From contig CM057230.1 of the NCBI GenBank assembly GCA_029891385.1, positions 50,137,414-50,201,413 on the forward strand: a DNA stretch of 64,000 nt. The letters run 5' to 3'. Position 1 is the stretch's first letter; each line of letters starts with the position of its first letter. Source of the DNA: Erythroxylum novogranatense (Eukaryota > Streptophyta > Magnoliopsida > Malpighiales > Erythroxylaceae). The position numbers and the translations under genes are program-made. Below the pieces are notes generated by a model that saw only the letters and a list, made by a program, of their open reading frames with translations, did not search any database and was not told the DNA's origin. This document shows, piece by piece, positions 1 through 9,637 of the stretch.

Positions 1-621
1 ATAATAGGATTTATTAAGAAATCCTAATGACATTTGACTCATTCAATTCCAATGGCCCTAATTTCAAAACCAAAATAATACCCCCAATAATACAAAGGCC
101 ATTGGGTAGCAATTTTCGCCACTGAAAATCGACGGTTTGCCAATTGGCGATTTTTTCGGTCAAAATTTCAGGAAATTTTCGAATCATTTTTAAAATTACC
201 TAAATTGCCCAAAATTGTAAAACATAAGACAGTCCACTCCCAATAATTTTTTAAACACGAAAACCACACTTTCCACTACAAAAACACATTTAGGCCATTT
301 ACCGGCGATTTTGCCGGTCCGAGAATTTTCTCCGGATAATTCCAGAAAAATTCCCATAAATCCCTAAAAATGTAAAACACTCTATGGCGCACTCCAAATA
401 ATTTTCCAAATCCCCCATTGTCACACCAATTTCACAAAAGATCACAATTAGACACTTATGCCGGGAAATGTCATGAATGCATGTATGACTATGTGCCTGT
501 GCAAAACTCACCATTTATAGAGGCTGCATGACATATGTTCATGCCGAGTTATAATTAAATACTCCTAACCCGTCCCAATTTACTAAAATACCCTTCCCAT
601 CGGAGATGAGATATTACAGAG
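1..621. other. Unassigned AT-rich sequence left of the tandem array
   Basis: No gene is visible. The stretch holds two diverged copies of one block: parts around 97-250 recur around 293-410, offset by about 155-195 bp because of indels, and each contains a run like 'tgtaaaaca' followed by 'actcc.aataattt'. Short palindromes occur ('gccaattggc' near 139; 'accggcgattttgccggt' near 301). It probably belongs to the 3' untranslated part of the Tat element to the right or to a neighbouring LTR. The Tat 3' LTR, which should resemble 7334-7769, is not present here. Confidence 0.35.
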
Positions 622-1690
622 GGTCCCAAGGATCTCTTCTTGGCGACCTAGTCGATCGATAGTCGAGGCCGAGCGGTCCCAAGGATCTTATCTTAGCGAC
701 CTGGCCGAGTAGTAGTCGAGGCCGATCGAGGGTCCCAAGGATCTCGTCTTGACGACCTGGTCGATCGGTAGTCTAGGCCCAGCGGTCCTAAGGATCTTGT
801 CTTGGTGACCTGGCCGAGTAGTAGTCGAGGCCGATCGAGGGTCCCAAGGATCTCGTCTTGACGACCTGGTCGATCGGTAGTCGAGGCCGAGTGGTCCCAA
901 GGACCTCGTCTTGGCGACCTGGTCGATCGGTAGTCGAGGCCGAGCGATCCCAAGGATCTTGTCTTGGCGACCTGGTCGAGTAGTAGTCGAGGCCGATCGA
1001 GGTTCCCAAGGATCTCGTCTTGGCGACCTGGTCGATCGGTAGTCGAGGCCGAGCGGTTCCAAGGATCTTGTCTTGGCGACCTGGCCGAGTAGTAGTCGAG
1101 GCCGATCGAGGGTCCCAAGGATCTCGTCTTGGCGACCTGGTTGATCGGTAGTCGAGGCCAAGCGGTCCCAAGGATCTTGTCTTGGGGACCTGGCCGAGTA
1201 GTAGTCGAGGTCGATCGAGGGTCCCAAGGATCTCGTCTTGGCGACCTGGTCGATTGGTAGTCGAGGTCGAGCGGTCCAAAGGATCTCGTCTTGGCGACCT
1301 GGTCGATCGGTAGTCGAGGCCAAGTGATCCCAAGGATCTTGTCTTGGCGACCTGGCTGAGTAGTAGTCGAGGCCGATCGAGGGTCCCAAGGATCTCGTCT
1401 TGGCGACCTGGTCGATCGGTAGTCGAGGCCGAGCGGTTCCAAGGATCTTGTCTTGGCGACCTGGCCGAGTAGTAGTCGAGGCCGATCGAGGGTCCCAAGG
1501 ATCTTGTCTTGGTGACCTGGATCGGTAGTCGAGGCCAAGCGATCCTAAGGATCTTGTCTTGGCGACCTGACCGAGTAGTAGTCGAGGCCGATCGAGGGTC
1601 CCAAGGATCTCGTCTTGGCGACCTGGTGGATTGGTAGCCGAGGCCGAGCGGTCCCAAAGATCTTGTCTTGGCGACCTGGCCAAGTAGTAT
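622..1690. repeat. 20-unit tandem array of alternating 53- and 56-bp monomers
   Basis: Monomers begin with ggtcccaagg or a close variant at 622, 675, 731, 784, 840, 893, 946, 1002, 1055, 1111, 1164, 1220, 1273, 1326, 1382, 1435, 1491, 1541, 1597 and 1650 (last one cut short). Spacings alternate 53 and 56 bp, giving a 109-bp higher-order dimer. The exceptions are two 53-53 pairs (893/946 and 1273/1326) and one 50-bp unit (1491). The 53-bp type carries 'ggtcgatcggtagtcgagg', the 56-bp type 'ggccgagtagtagtcgagg' and ends 'ccgatcgag'. The array lies downstream of integrase in element A, where Tat elements are known to hold satellite-like arrays. Confidence 0.95.
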
Positions 1691-1919
1691 TGACAGGCTT
1701 CCTTTCGAACAATTTGCTAAACTGTATGTCGAGAAATTTGAAACCCTTTATTGATGATAAGGGAGCGGACCGTTAAAAAATCTAACTGGCAGGGCCAAGA
1801 AAAAGGTACCCACAGGCTTACAATAAACAATAACGGACAAATAAATAACTAAAATCAAACTTATCTATTGGTAGAATGCCTTCAAATTTTGAGAATTCCG
1901 AGACCTTGGAAGAATCTTT
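1691..1919 (-). other. 3' UTR of element A between integrase and array
   Basis: Between the degenerate integrase C-terminus and the tandem array there is about 230 bp of non-coding sequence with no ORF or recognisable motif on the minus strand. Short plus-strand ORFs over 1868-2423 are antisense shadows of the integrase. Confidence 0.5.
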
Positions 1920-3088
1920 CCGTTCGAATCGCGCAGGATGTAAGAGCTGTGCCCGGTTTGTTTGACCACTTGATAGGACCCTTCCCATGCTTGGCCGAGC
2001 TTTCCAGGATGTTTTCCAGCCACCTCGGCCTTCCTTCGAACGTACCCTCCGACCTTTATGTCGCTCGACTTTACCCTTCTATTGTAGAATCTCGTTATTT
2101 TTTACCTGATGGCTTCCGAACGAGCTGCTGCCCTTTCTCTAACTTCACTAAGAAGTACCAGTTCTTCTTTGCGAGCTTCGTTATTTCTTTCTTCGTCATA
2201 ACCTGAAACTCTTTGGTTGTGCAACACCACTTCCACTGGGACTAGGGCTTCCGCCCCAAAAATCATCTTGAACGATGTTTCCCCTGTAACTCAGTTCAGG
2301 ATAGTTCTGTATGCCCACAACACTTCATCTACTTCGTCTACCCAGGTCTTGCGTCCGTCTAAGCGCTTCTTGAGAGCACTCATTATCTTTTTATTGGTAT
2401 TCTCTGCTAGCCCATTACTTTGAGGATGGGCTACTGAAGTTAACTAAAGTTTTATCTTCAACCATTCGCAGAAGCCTCTGAACTTCTCGTTGTCAAACTG
2501 TCGACCGTTGTCTGCAACCAAAACCATGGGCATCCCAAAGCAGCTCAGAATGTTCTTACGCATGAAGTTTTCAATCTTCTACTCGGTGATAGTGGCGACT
2601 GCTTCCGCTTCCACCCATTTAGTGAAGTATTCGACCGCCACTATCAAAAACTTCTTCTGTCCCAGACCAAGGGAAAAAGGTCTTAGAATGTCCATTCCCC
2701 ATTGAGCAAAAGGAATGGGATGGCTCACAATTTTCAACTGCTCAGTTGGTTGGTGAGACGAGTTGTTGTTCTTCTGGCAGGCCTCGCACCGGTTAACTTT
2801 CTCTTGACAATCATTCCTCATTGTTGGCCAGTAATTCCCTTGTTTGATCAACCTATGAGCCAACATTCTGCCTCCTAAGTGATTTCCTCACATTCCTTCA
2901 TGAACTTCAGCCATTGCTTGTTCCGCCTCCTCTTTACTCAAGCAATGTAATAGCGGCCAATTGTAAGAGCGTTTGTACAGAATTTCATTTACGATCGCGT
3001 ATTCAGTCGCCTTTATCCTCAGTTTCCTGACCTCTAGGGCTTCCGTCGGCTGTGTTCCCTTGAGAAGATATTGCCTGATTGACTCCAT
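1920..3088 (-). pseudogene. Integrase of element A (degenerate)
   Basis: The minus-strand reading starts near 3088 with the integrase N-terminal region. It passes an HHCC zinc-binding module around 2866-2750 (visible 'CEACQKNNN' pair of cysteines with upstream histidines) and enters the catalytic core ('FAQWGMDILRPF', 'FLIVAVEYFTKWVEAEA', about 2700-2590). Further left, about 2100-1925, an integrase C-terminal segment with 'VGGYVRRKAEVAGKHPGKLG' is readable in another frame, so stops and frameshifts separate the parts. The enzyme would insert the element's cDNA into the genome. The W-to-R-type change in 'DILRPF' and the breaks indicate a dead copy. Confidence 0.8.
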
Positions 3089-3961
3089 CTAACTTGACCG
3101 TTCGTCCGCTTGAAGGACTTCAGTAATCTTCTGAATGCTAGGTTGGTCGAGCCGCCCGACCAAGATGTTGTTCCTGGCATTCTGGTCGCAAGCCATCTTG
3201 GAGAGCGCATCTGCTTGAGCATTTTGGGCCCGTTCTATCCTGCTGACCGAGTACTGCTTGAAATTACTTAACTCCAGTTTTACCAGCTCTAGGTACTTGA
3301 TCATGCTATTCCCCTTGGCCTCATATTGTCCAGAGACTTGACCAACCACTATCTGGCTGTCGCTGTATACCTTCAGATGCTTTACCCCCATTTCTTTTGC
3401 TAACTGGAGGCCGGCTATTAGAGCTTCGTATTCCGCCTCGTTATTGGATGCTCTAAATTCCAACCAGAGAGCATACTCCACCTTTTCATCCCGGTATGGA
3501 CTGATTAGTACCACTCCTGCTCCACATCCCTCAGCGTTGGATGATCCGTCAACGAATAGGCTCCAGGCAAGGTGTTGCTCGTCTTGTGAGTCGGGTTGAC
3601 TCATTTCTGCAACGAAGTTCGCCAGCACTTGAGCCTTGACCGTAATCCGAGGCTTATATTGTATATCAAACTCCCCCAACTCTACCGTCCATTTTATTAA
3701 CCGCCTGGATGTCTCAGGCTTTTGAAGGCATTGCCTGAGGGGCTGGTCGGTCCACACCTCAATGGTATGACTTTAAAAATATGGCCTCAGTTTCCGCACC
3801 GCAGTTATCAAAGAAAGAGCTAATTTTTCTATGGGCGCATACCGTGTTTCTGGCCCGCTCAGTACCTTGCTGACGTAATAGATCGAAAATTGCTCATTGT
3901 CATCCGATCGGACCAGGACCGCGCTGATCGCTCCCTCTGTGACCGCCAGATAGATAATCAA
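3089..3961 (-). pseudogene. RNase H plus second (archaeal-type) RNase H of element A
   Basis: Minus 3961-3773 is the RT-linked RNase H start ('VTEGAISAVLVRSDD', 'YYVSKVLSGPETRY'). After a frame break, minus 3757-3089 runs through 'NFVAEMSQ' into a second RNase H with 'WSLFVDGSSNAEGCGAGVVL', 'ASNNEAEYEALIAGLQLAKE', 'VYSDSQIVVGQVSGQYEAK' and 'RAQNAQADALSKMA'. These show the acidic residues of an RNase H fold (D in VDGS, E in NEAEYEA, D in YSDSQ, D in ADALS). The second domain is the hallmark of the Tat clade. It is one of the longer clean reading frames left in the element. Confidence 0.85.
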
Positions 3962-4009
3962 AATTTCCCCCTCAACGGGGCTCTGTAAAACAGGTTGGCT
4001 TGTTAGATA

Positions 4010-5125
4010 CTACTTCAAGTGTTGGAAGGCTCTTTCGCACTCATCCGACCATTGGAATTGAGTCATATTTGCTTTCCTCAAGATTTTGAAAAATGGGAGG
4101 CACTTGTCCCCCATCCTGGAGACAAATCTGCTTAGAGAAACTATCCGTCCAGTTAATATCTGAACATCTTTCAAACACCGCAGCGAGGACATTTGGACGA
4201 TAGCTTCGATCTTTTCTGGATTAGTTTCAATCCCCCGCTGAGTGATCATAAATCCCAAGAATTTTCCGAATGCCACACCAAAGACACATTTCTCTGGGTT
4301 CAACTTCATCTGAAATTTGTCAAGTGTTTGGAAGACTTCTTTTAGATCTCCCACGTGCTCGGCGGCCGTCTTACTCTTGACCACCATATCGTCCCCATAG
4401 GCCTCAACAGATCGTCCGATCTGTTTCTTAAAAACCTCCATGATGAGCCGCTGATAAGTGGCCCCCGTATTCTTCAAGCTGAACGACATTACTTGAAAGT
4501 AATACGTGCCCTGGTCAGTTATAAAGGCGGTCTTCTCTTCGTCTTCGAGACTCATTTGAATTTGATGGTAGCCCGAGAAAGCATCCAAGAAGTTGAGGAG
4601 TTCATGTCCAGAGGTGGAGTCTACTAACTGGTCGATCTTGGGCAAGGGGAAACTATCCTTTGGACATGCTTTGTTCAGGTCGGTGAGATTGATGCACATT
4701 CTCTACTTTTCGTTCTTCTTCCTCACCAACACCACATTGGTGAGCCATTCGGGGTACTTGACTTCTTGGATGAACCCGACTTTAATTAGTTTCTCTATCT
4801 CTTTCTCGATCACCTCCTGTTGCTCCTTACCGTGCCATCGCTTCTTTTGTCTAACCGACTTGCAATCTTTTTGGAAACCGAGAGAGTGCGATGCGACCGA
4901 TCGAAAAATGCCCGGCATGTTGCTCAGTACCCAGGCAAAGACCGATCTGTTTTCTATCAAGCAATTCGTGATTTCTCTGACTAAGCCTTTTTGAAGCTCG
5001 GAACCGAGATTTGTGAACTTGGAGTGGTCTGCTTCATCCAATACAACCCACTGCGTTTCTTCTACGAGGTTCATCCTCTCGATTTCTTCATCAGTTCTCA
5101 CGTCAAGAGAGCTCGTCAATACCAC
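4010..5125 (-). pseudogene. Reverse transcriptase of element A, with YGDD active site
   Basis: Minus 5125-4703 is the N-terminal part ('VFAWVLSNMPGI', 'EIEKLIKVGFIQEVKYPEW', 'NVVLVRKKN'). Minus 4699-4010 is the palm ('INLTDLNKACPKDSFPLPKI', 'LLNFLDAFSGYHQIQM', 'EKTAFITDQGTYYFQVMSF') and the connection region with 'PEKCVFGV' and 'FLGFMIT'. The two parts are separated by a stop near 4700 where 'WRMCIN' would be expected. The catalytic motif reads AYGDDMVV; most gypsy RTs have YVDD or YIDD at this place. The rest of the palm is typical Tat RT, so I read the glycine as a mutation. Confidence 0.85.
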
Positions 5126-5408
5126 CGCCCCTTCTAACGTCTTTGTTTATGCTAAGTAGCACTCTCTAGCGATCCTTTGTTGACCTCTGACAACATCGAC
5201 TCCACGGGGCATTGGGAACTTCATTGCTTGATAGTAGGTGGAAATAACCACTATGAGGGCATTCTGAGTAGCTCGTCCGATTATTGCATTATACGCCCCC
5301 ACAAATTTCACCACCAAGAACTCAACGTCCTTCTCTATTTGACAAGACTTTTTTTTCCAAATTTTACTTCCAGAAATACTCGGGCAAATGGGTAAGCCGA
5401 TGCCCCAG

Positions 5409-6125
5409 TTACCCTTTAATAGGTCCTTCTACAGGCAGTAGTCGATCCTCTAGTATCTCCATCTGCTTGAAGGCATCATAATACAACAAGTCGACCGAGC
5501 TGCTTGTATCGACCATTACTCGTTTCACCTCGTTGCCATCCATGTTTAGATCTACTACAAGCGCGTCATCATAAGGACAATTAACACCGTCTAAGTCAGA
5601 CTCGTCGAACGATATAATCCCGTCATTCGGCTTGTTTCTCTTGGTCGACAAGCCTTCCCCAGCCTGCCTGACATACCATTTTCTTCCTTTAACAGAGGAT
5701 TCGCCTGCTGCACTACCGCCGAAGATCATATTGATGAACCTGATCGGTCGGTCATCTCGTTGCCCGGTGTTTCTGTCGACTCTTGCCCTGGACTGTCCTC
5801 TTGCTTCGTGTCGATCGCTAGTATTCGCATTATGCCTCCCTCTGTCATTTCTATCGTTCTGCCTCCAAGGCTGTTGTCCATTGTTGGATCGACCAATTCT
5901 ACCGTTATTGTCTCGGTCGGCATCCTGTCCGTGCTTCAGAAATCGGCCCAGCTTTCCCATTTGGATGAGGAATTCGATTTCTCTTTTCAATTGCCAGCAA
6001 TCCTCCATATCATGACCAATCTCTCTATGGAAACGACAATACAAATCGGGGTCCCTCCTATTGATGGGGTTCTTCAACTTATTGGGTTCTCGGAGGGGTT
6101 CCTCATCTGCCTTGATAGCTGCCAA
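5409..6125 (-). pseudogene. Gag C-terminus and aspartic protease of element A
   Basis: The minus-strand frame opens with the last part of gag, including a degenerate zinc-knuckle-like segment ('YCRFHREIGHDMEDCWQLK') and the basic linker typical of Tat gag ('MGKLGRFLKHGQD'). A protease follows: 'GVNCPYDDALVVDLNMDG' then 'VMVDTSSSVDLLYYDAF', where DTS is in the position of the active-site DTG/DSG. The protease would cut the gag-pol precursor. The plus-strand ORFs at 5632-6359 overlap this frame and are shadows. Confidence 0.75.
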
Positions 6126-6212
6126 TACTTCCGCGTATCGCCTGTTGAGCGGGATGAATTCTCGTCGATTTCCCTATCGATCGGTCGACTTTCTCCAGCT
6201 CGACTGATCCTT

Positions 6213-7219
6213 CTATCGTTTGTGGGAATCGTCCGCTCTACCACTCGACCCGAGGTCGTCTGCTATTCGTTTTATGTTTCTAAACACTTTTTCGAGTTGT
6301 ATATATTTATCCGCCCGATGCCTTATCTCTTGAATAGAATGAGGCTGATCGAGGGCTAGTGACTTCTTAAACTCTTCATCCCTGGTATTGCTCATCAATG
6401 CCGCCAACATGGACGAGCAGGTGAGGTCAGGGACCTCGACAGCTTCGTTGTTGAAACGAGCGATAAATTCCTGCAAGTTTTCATTCCGCCCTTAGGTCAA
6501 TTGCATCACCTCCAAGGCCGTCTTCTGCGGCCATTTACTTGTGGAAAATTGGTTGAGGAATAGCGACCTAAAGTCCTCAAAGCAAGTAATACAGCTCGGA
6601 GGTAGGCTATTGAACCATCGTCGAGCTCCCTCTTGAAAGGTCGTATAGAAAGCCTTACACTGAATGGCGTCTGGAACGTAGTGTAGGTTCATCATTGACT
6701 GGAAGTGCTGTAGGTAGTCCAGATGATCGGTCTTTCCAGTATATTTTTTGAGCGTCGGTATTTTGGTGCCAGGCATCGGGAGGCTATCCAAGATTGCCGG
6801 AATGAAGGGAGAGCTGTGATGCGCTGATGGGTAACCCGAGCGGGAATTCAAGGCCGCATTGATCCGATCGTTCGTGATTTTTTCTAGGGCCACGGCAGGA
6901 TGGCGATCTCCATCGTTCCCATCTGTTGTGCGGATGTATGTTGTTGTTCTTGCTAAGATTGTAGGATCTGACGAATCAATAGATCAGCTTCTTCAATCTG
7001 TTTTCGAGTGAGGGAAGTTTGTTGCGGCGGAGGAGGATTGACATCTAGAGGGTGTTGGAAATTCGGGTGCATATCAGTCTCAACGTTGTCCTCCAGGGCC
7101 ACGCTTTGTTCTTCCTGATTTGGGTTTTGAGGTGGTTGTTGATCGTTCGGGTGTGTAGATTGCGTGCGGGAATCATGACGTGTTAGCGGAAGGGTGGCTG
7201 GTAATTGTGAGCCTATCAT
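6213..7219 (-). pseudogene. Gag (capsid region) of element A
   Basis: Three collinear minus-strand pieces (7219-6953, 6893-6492, 6476-6213) make up the gag capsid domain. They include a Q/P-rich N-terminus ('QQPPQNPNQEEQ'), the segment 'PGTKIPTLKKYTGKTDHLDY', 'GARRWFNSLPPSCITCFEDF' and 'EFIARFNNEAVEVPDL'. These are characteristic of plant gypsy gag. In-frame stops separate the pieces near 6950 and 6485. The likely start ATG is at 7219, about 95 bp downstream of the primer site. Confidence 0.75.
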
Positions 7220-7311
7220 TGTCGTCGCATGAGTGCCGCATGACGGTGGCTATCGAGGTTGGCTGCACGCCACTGACCGATCGTGTGGTTACGGGCGTGG
7301 TGCCTGATGTC

Positions 7312-7331
7312 GGGCCCCACGGTGGGCGTCA
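7312..7331 (-). other. Primer binding site of element A
   Basis: On the minus strand 'TGACGCCCACCGTGGGGCC' follows the LTR end by two bases. It resembles the TGGCGCC-type primer site of plant Tat/Athila gypsy elements, with one G-to-A change at the fourth base. It lies between the LTR and gag, as expected. Confidence 0.7.
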
Positions 7332-7333
7332 AC

Positions 7334-7769
7334 TGGTTAAGCCTGATCCCGATGAGGCTGCACGTTACCATTTGGATCTATGGAGTTGACTGCTTCTCAC
7401 GGGAATTCCGGCTTAAAGATTCCTGCAAAACAAAGAAAGCACGTCGGGGGTTGTTTCCCGATCAGCCCCTCCGATGCTCTAGTTAGTCTTTTTGTGTAGG
7501 GGAGATCGCCGTGAGTCGAGAAAACTAGGGTTGTGATCACGTACCTCTATTATGGCATAGTCGTACCTTATATATGGAGCAGATGCTAGGTTTAAGTCTT
7601 TACATCTGCATGGGAGACTTTCACCTACGAATGGGCTATGGATGCGTGGATTGGGCCTGGGCCTGGGCTTGACATTGCCAATAGATATGAGACTGATCCT
7701 TAAAAGATCGACCGACCGGCCCACGGGTCGTTATGACTAGGTACGGGCCCAGCACGACCGACCCGACCA
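7334..7769 (-). repeat. 5' LTR of element A
   Basis: About 436 bp. On the minus strand it starts TGGTCGGGTCGG (7769) and ends TTAACCA (7334), giving TG...CA ends, followed by the primer site. A TATA-like sequence sits inside at 7567-7578. On the other side of 7769 the sequence is pararetrovirus ORF3, so this is the insertion boundary; the five bases after it, 7770-7774 (tgttg), are the presumed target-site copy. Confidence 0.7.
7567..7578 (-). promoter_or_regulatory. TATA-like box in the 5' LTR of element A
   Basis: The minus strand reads CCATATATAAGG about 190 bp inside the LTR from its start, a plausible RNA polymerase II TATA box for the element's transcript. Based on motif and position only. 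Confidence 0.5.
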
Positions 7770-7774
7770 TGTTG

Positions 7775-8206
7775 TAATCCTTCCTACTGTAATTTTCTGT
7801 ATGACTCTTCAGTTATTAATTTCGTTTCTGCTTGGTCTTCTGGATTAATGATTAATTTCATTTCTTCCGAATAATGTTGGTACATCCTATGTTTTGGCTC
7901 AGACCAATTTATTACATATAGTACTTCAGCAAGTACCATATTAGCTTTTTGTCTGTTTGACAGTCTTAACTGTTCTTCTGGATTTAAATCCATTTCTAAA
8001 GTATGTAGTCTATTTCTGTTTCTTCTTCCTATAATAGGAAGTCTTCTTGTAGTATTGGATATGGCTTGTTGCCATCTTCGATAATCCCTTATCTGATCCT
8101 CTGATGATGGGATTAATTGATTATTTTCTATATTTCTTATAGGAATTAATCCTCTATTTAATTCCGTACTTTGACATGGTTCTGTTAGCATAAATGATCG
8201 AGTCAT
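7775..8206 (-). pseudogene. Pararetrovirus ORF3 polyprotein, N-terminal end (truncated)
   Basis: Starts with ATG at 8206. About 140 residues are readable, including 'EDQIRDYRRWQQAI', 'RRNRNRLHTLEMDL', 'ANMVLAEVLYVINWSEPKHR' and 'MYQHYSEEMKLI'. This pattern is the beginning of badnavirus-type polyproteins, ahead of the movement-protein region. A stop occurs at 7784-7786, then a few more viral-like codons follow until the Tat LTR cuts the gene. The rest of the movement and capsid regions is not in the window; it may lie left of the Tat element. Confidence 0.75.
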
Positions 8207-8253
8207 TTTGATTTTGATCGAACCAACTTGGCTTTTTCTTTTTCAAATATTTC

Positions 8254-8631
8254 TTAAGGATTCTTATGAAAATATACTTTTCTGGTTATCACAGGTGGTA
8301 TAGTTTCACCTTTTTTTGATATTTTTATTCTTTGAATTCCTTGATTTAACTTTTCAAGGGCCTCCTGTAAATTCTTGTTTTCAGCTACAACTCTTTCTTT
8401 TGAAACAATTGCCTCTAATTTTTCTATTTTCTGAGATATCTTGATTAATAAATATATCAAGATATTATTCTGTTTTATGAGTACAGGAGCAGCTTTTGCA
8501 ATTGAGATTCCTTCTTCTACCTTTCTAAATCCTTCTGCTGGAACACCAAGTAATTCAGTTGCTTTCAAGGCTTTTATGTATTCTTCGTCCTGAGAGGCTA
8601 TTAGCCAGGACATTAAAGTAACTGTTTGCAC
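8254..8631 (-). CDS. Pararetrovirus ORF2, coiled-coil small protein
   Basis: An open frame of about 125 residues. It starts 'MQTVTLMSWLIASQDEEYIK', contains 'GISIAKAAPVLIKQNNILIY' and a heptad-rich helical stretch 'KISQKIEKLEAIVSKERV', and ends in a basic tail ('KISKKGETIPPVITRK'). Small coiled-coil proteins encoded upstream of the polyprotein are typical of badnaviruses and tungroviruses, where they are thought to bind virions or nucleic acid. It ends 48 bp before the ORF3 start. The start near 8631 is uncertain: the same frame may begin closer to the end of ORF1. Confidence 0.65.
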   Translation of the reverse strand: MQTVTLMSWLIASQDEEYIKALKATELLGVPAEGFRKVEEGISIAKAAPVLIKQNNILIYLLIKISQKIEKLEAIVSKERVVAENKNLQEALEKLNQGIQRIKISKKGETIPPVITRKVYFHKNP

Positions 8632-8649
8632 AGTTTTTCCAGTAATTCT

Positions 8650-9125
8650 TCTATCCTTTGATATTTTGCTTCCAACTGCTTTGTACTTGAAGCCACTTCC
8701 TTTTTCTTTGGTTGATTAGTCGAATTACTAAGTAACTCTACCACTTCTATTTTGTGGGGTAGCTTTTTAATTCTATGATCAATTTCCTTTAATTTTTATA
8801 ACACCTTTTCTTGTTTTTCTAAAGTTTCTTTAATAAAAAAGAAATGCTTCAAACAGATTTTTGATAACAAATTAACACGATCAAACACAACAGAAATATT
8901 ATGCAAAGTATTCAATTGTAAATAAAACAAAAGATTTGATTATTTGTTCTCTGTATGATATTGATGTTTAAAGCCCTTTTTATAACAAACAAATTCTATA
9001 TCTTCCCTTAGTCTTGATTCATGTTCTGGAAACACAAGATCTAGATAATCAACAATTTTTTGATTTTCAAAATAGTTATCAATAACAACTTGAAATCGAT
9101 CTGATTTTAATCTTCTATTGTTCAT
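8650..9125 (-). pseudogene. Pararetrovirus ORF1, small protein with coiled coil (broken)
   Basis: ATG at 9125 opens 61 residues ('MNNRRLKSDRFQVVIDNYFE', 'VDYLDLVFPEHESRLREDIE') and stops at 8940. The same strand then continues in another frame with 'LNTLHNISVVFDRVNLLSKI' and, after another stop, a helical stretch 'KLKEIDHRIKKLPHKIEVVE' down to about 8650. This looks like one small protein gene broken by a frameshift and a stop. Position and character match the first small ORF of badnavirus-like genomes. Confidence 0.6.
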
Positions 9126-9387
9126 TTAATCATCCTTATTAACTCCAGTGTTACCTCTAAAAGGACTCGATCTCCTTTTCCCCTTTTTCCTCTCAAGTTT
9201 CAAAGGGTACTTCTTATGTTTTCCTTTCCTTTTGAGCATACCTCTTTTATTAATGCAGATGAAATCATGAACTTTTAGAAGATAAACATGAATGACTAAG
9301 AGATTGATACAACAATTTGCTTATAAAATTTAAACACCAATATCACACAGATCACAAACATTAATTTAGTTACAGTTCATACCTATC

Positions 9388-9398
9388 CTCTGATACCA
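9388..9398 (-). other. tRNA-Met primer binding site of the pararetrovirus
   Basis: The minus strand reads TGGTATCAGAG, an exact 11-base match to the complement of the 3' end of plant initiator tRNA-Met, the primer used by Caulimoviridae. The twelfth base is G instead of the usual C. It marks the replication origin of the viral genome and lies 263 bp upstream of ORF1. Confidence 0.8.
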
Positions 9399-9550
9399 AC
9401 GTGAGTTTGCGCTTTAATTTTCCCAGCTTTTTGTGGACGAGTGCTGCTTCGCGTTTTTATCCCAGTTTATGATCTTGTAAGACTATTAAGATAATAGTGG
9501 AGTATTGTAGTTGAACTATAGACTTAAGAATTATATGAACAAAACAAGAT

Positions 9551-9556
9551 TTTATT
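9551..9556 (-). terminator. Putative poly(A) signal of the pararetrovirus
   Basis: AATAAA on the minus strand, 73 to 86 bp downstream of the TATA box. In pararetroviruses the signal lies just after the transcription start so that it is bypassed once and used on the second pass. Confidence 0.5.
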
Positions 9557-9628
9557 TATGAGTGCAGTAGTAAAAAGTTTCAAAGAATTTTTCGGTGCTT
9601 CGAATGCCTTCTTCAATACAGATCTAAG

Positions 9629-9637
9629 CCTTTTATA
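9629..9637 (-). promoter_or_regulatory. Pararetrovirus TATA box
   Basis: The minus strand reads TATAAAAGG within CCTATAAAAGGC, followed by GAAGAAGGCATTCGAAGC, a purine-rich start of leader. It is placed correctly relative to the poly(A) signal and primer site. Confidence 0.6.

Larger units (their letters stand above)
622..7769 (-). mobile_element. Tat-lineage Ty3/gypsy retrotransposon (element A), 3' end outside window
   Basis: Read on the minus strand the order is 5' LTR (7769-7334), PBS, gag, aspartic protease, RT, RNase H, a second RNase H domain, integrase, then a long 3' UTR with tandem repeats. A second, archaeal-type RNase H between the RT-linked one and the integrase, and tandem arrays in the 3' UTR, are established traits of the Tat/Ogre/Retand clade. 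The reading frame is broken at many points, so this copy is defective. At its 5' border it interrupts pararetrovirus ORF3: viral codons run up to the LTR terminus. The 3' LTR and second target-site copy are not in the window. Confidence 0.85.

Noticed and set aside
688..1683. Repetitive R/S/P-rich protein gene (331, 289 and 281 codon ORFs)
   Set aside because: All three minus frames are open, which is expected from the repeat unit itself; there is no start context, domain or codon signature.
622..1690. CRISPR-like array
   Set aside because: Monomers are directly adjacent with no unique spacers, and the context is a plant retroelement 3' UTR. It is a tandem satellite-type array.
1868..2705. 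Plus-strand ORFs at 1868-2705 and similar ones at 4355-4994, 5632-6359, 30576-31342
   Set aside because: Antisense shadows of the gypsy integrase, RT and gag frames, which carry all recognisable motifs on the minus strand.
4370..4400. YGDD as evidence of an RNA-virus polymerase
   Set aside because: Surrounding motifs are Tat-lineage gypsy RT with RNase H and integrase downstream; only one residue differs.
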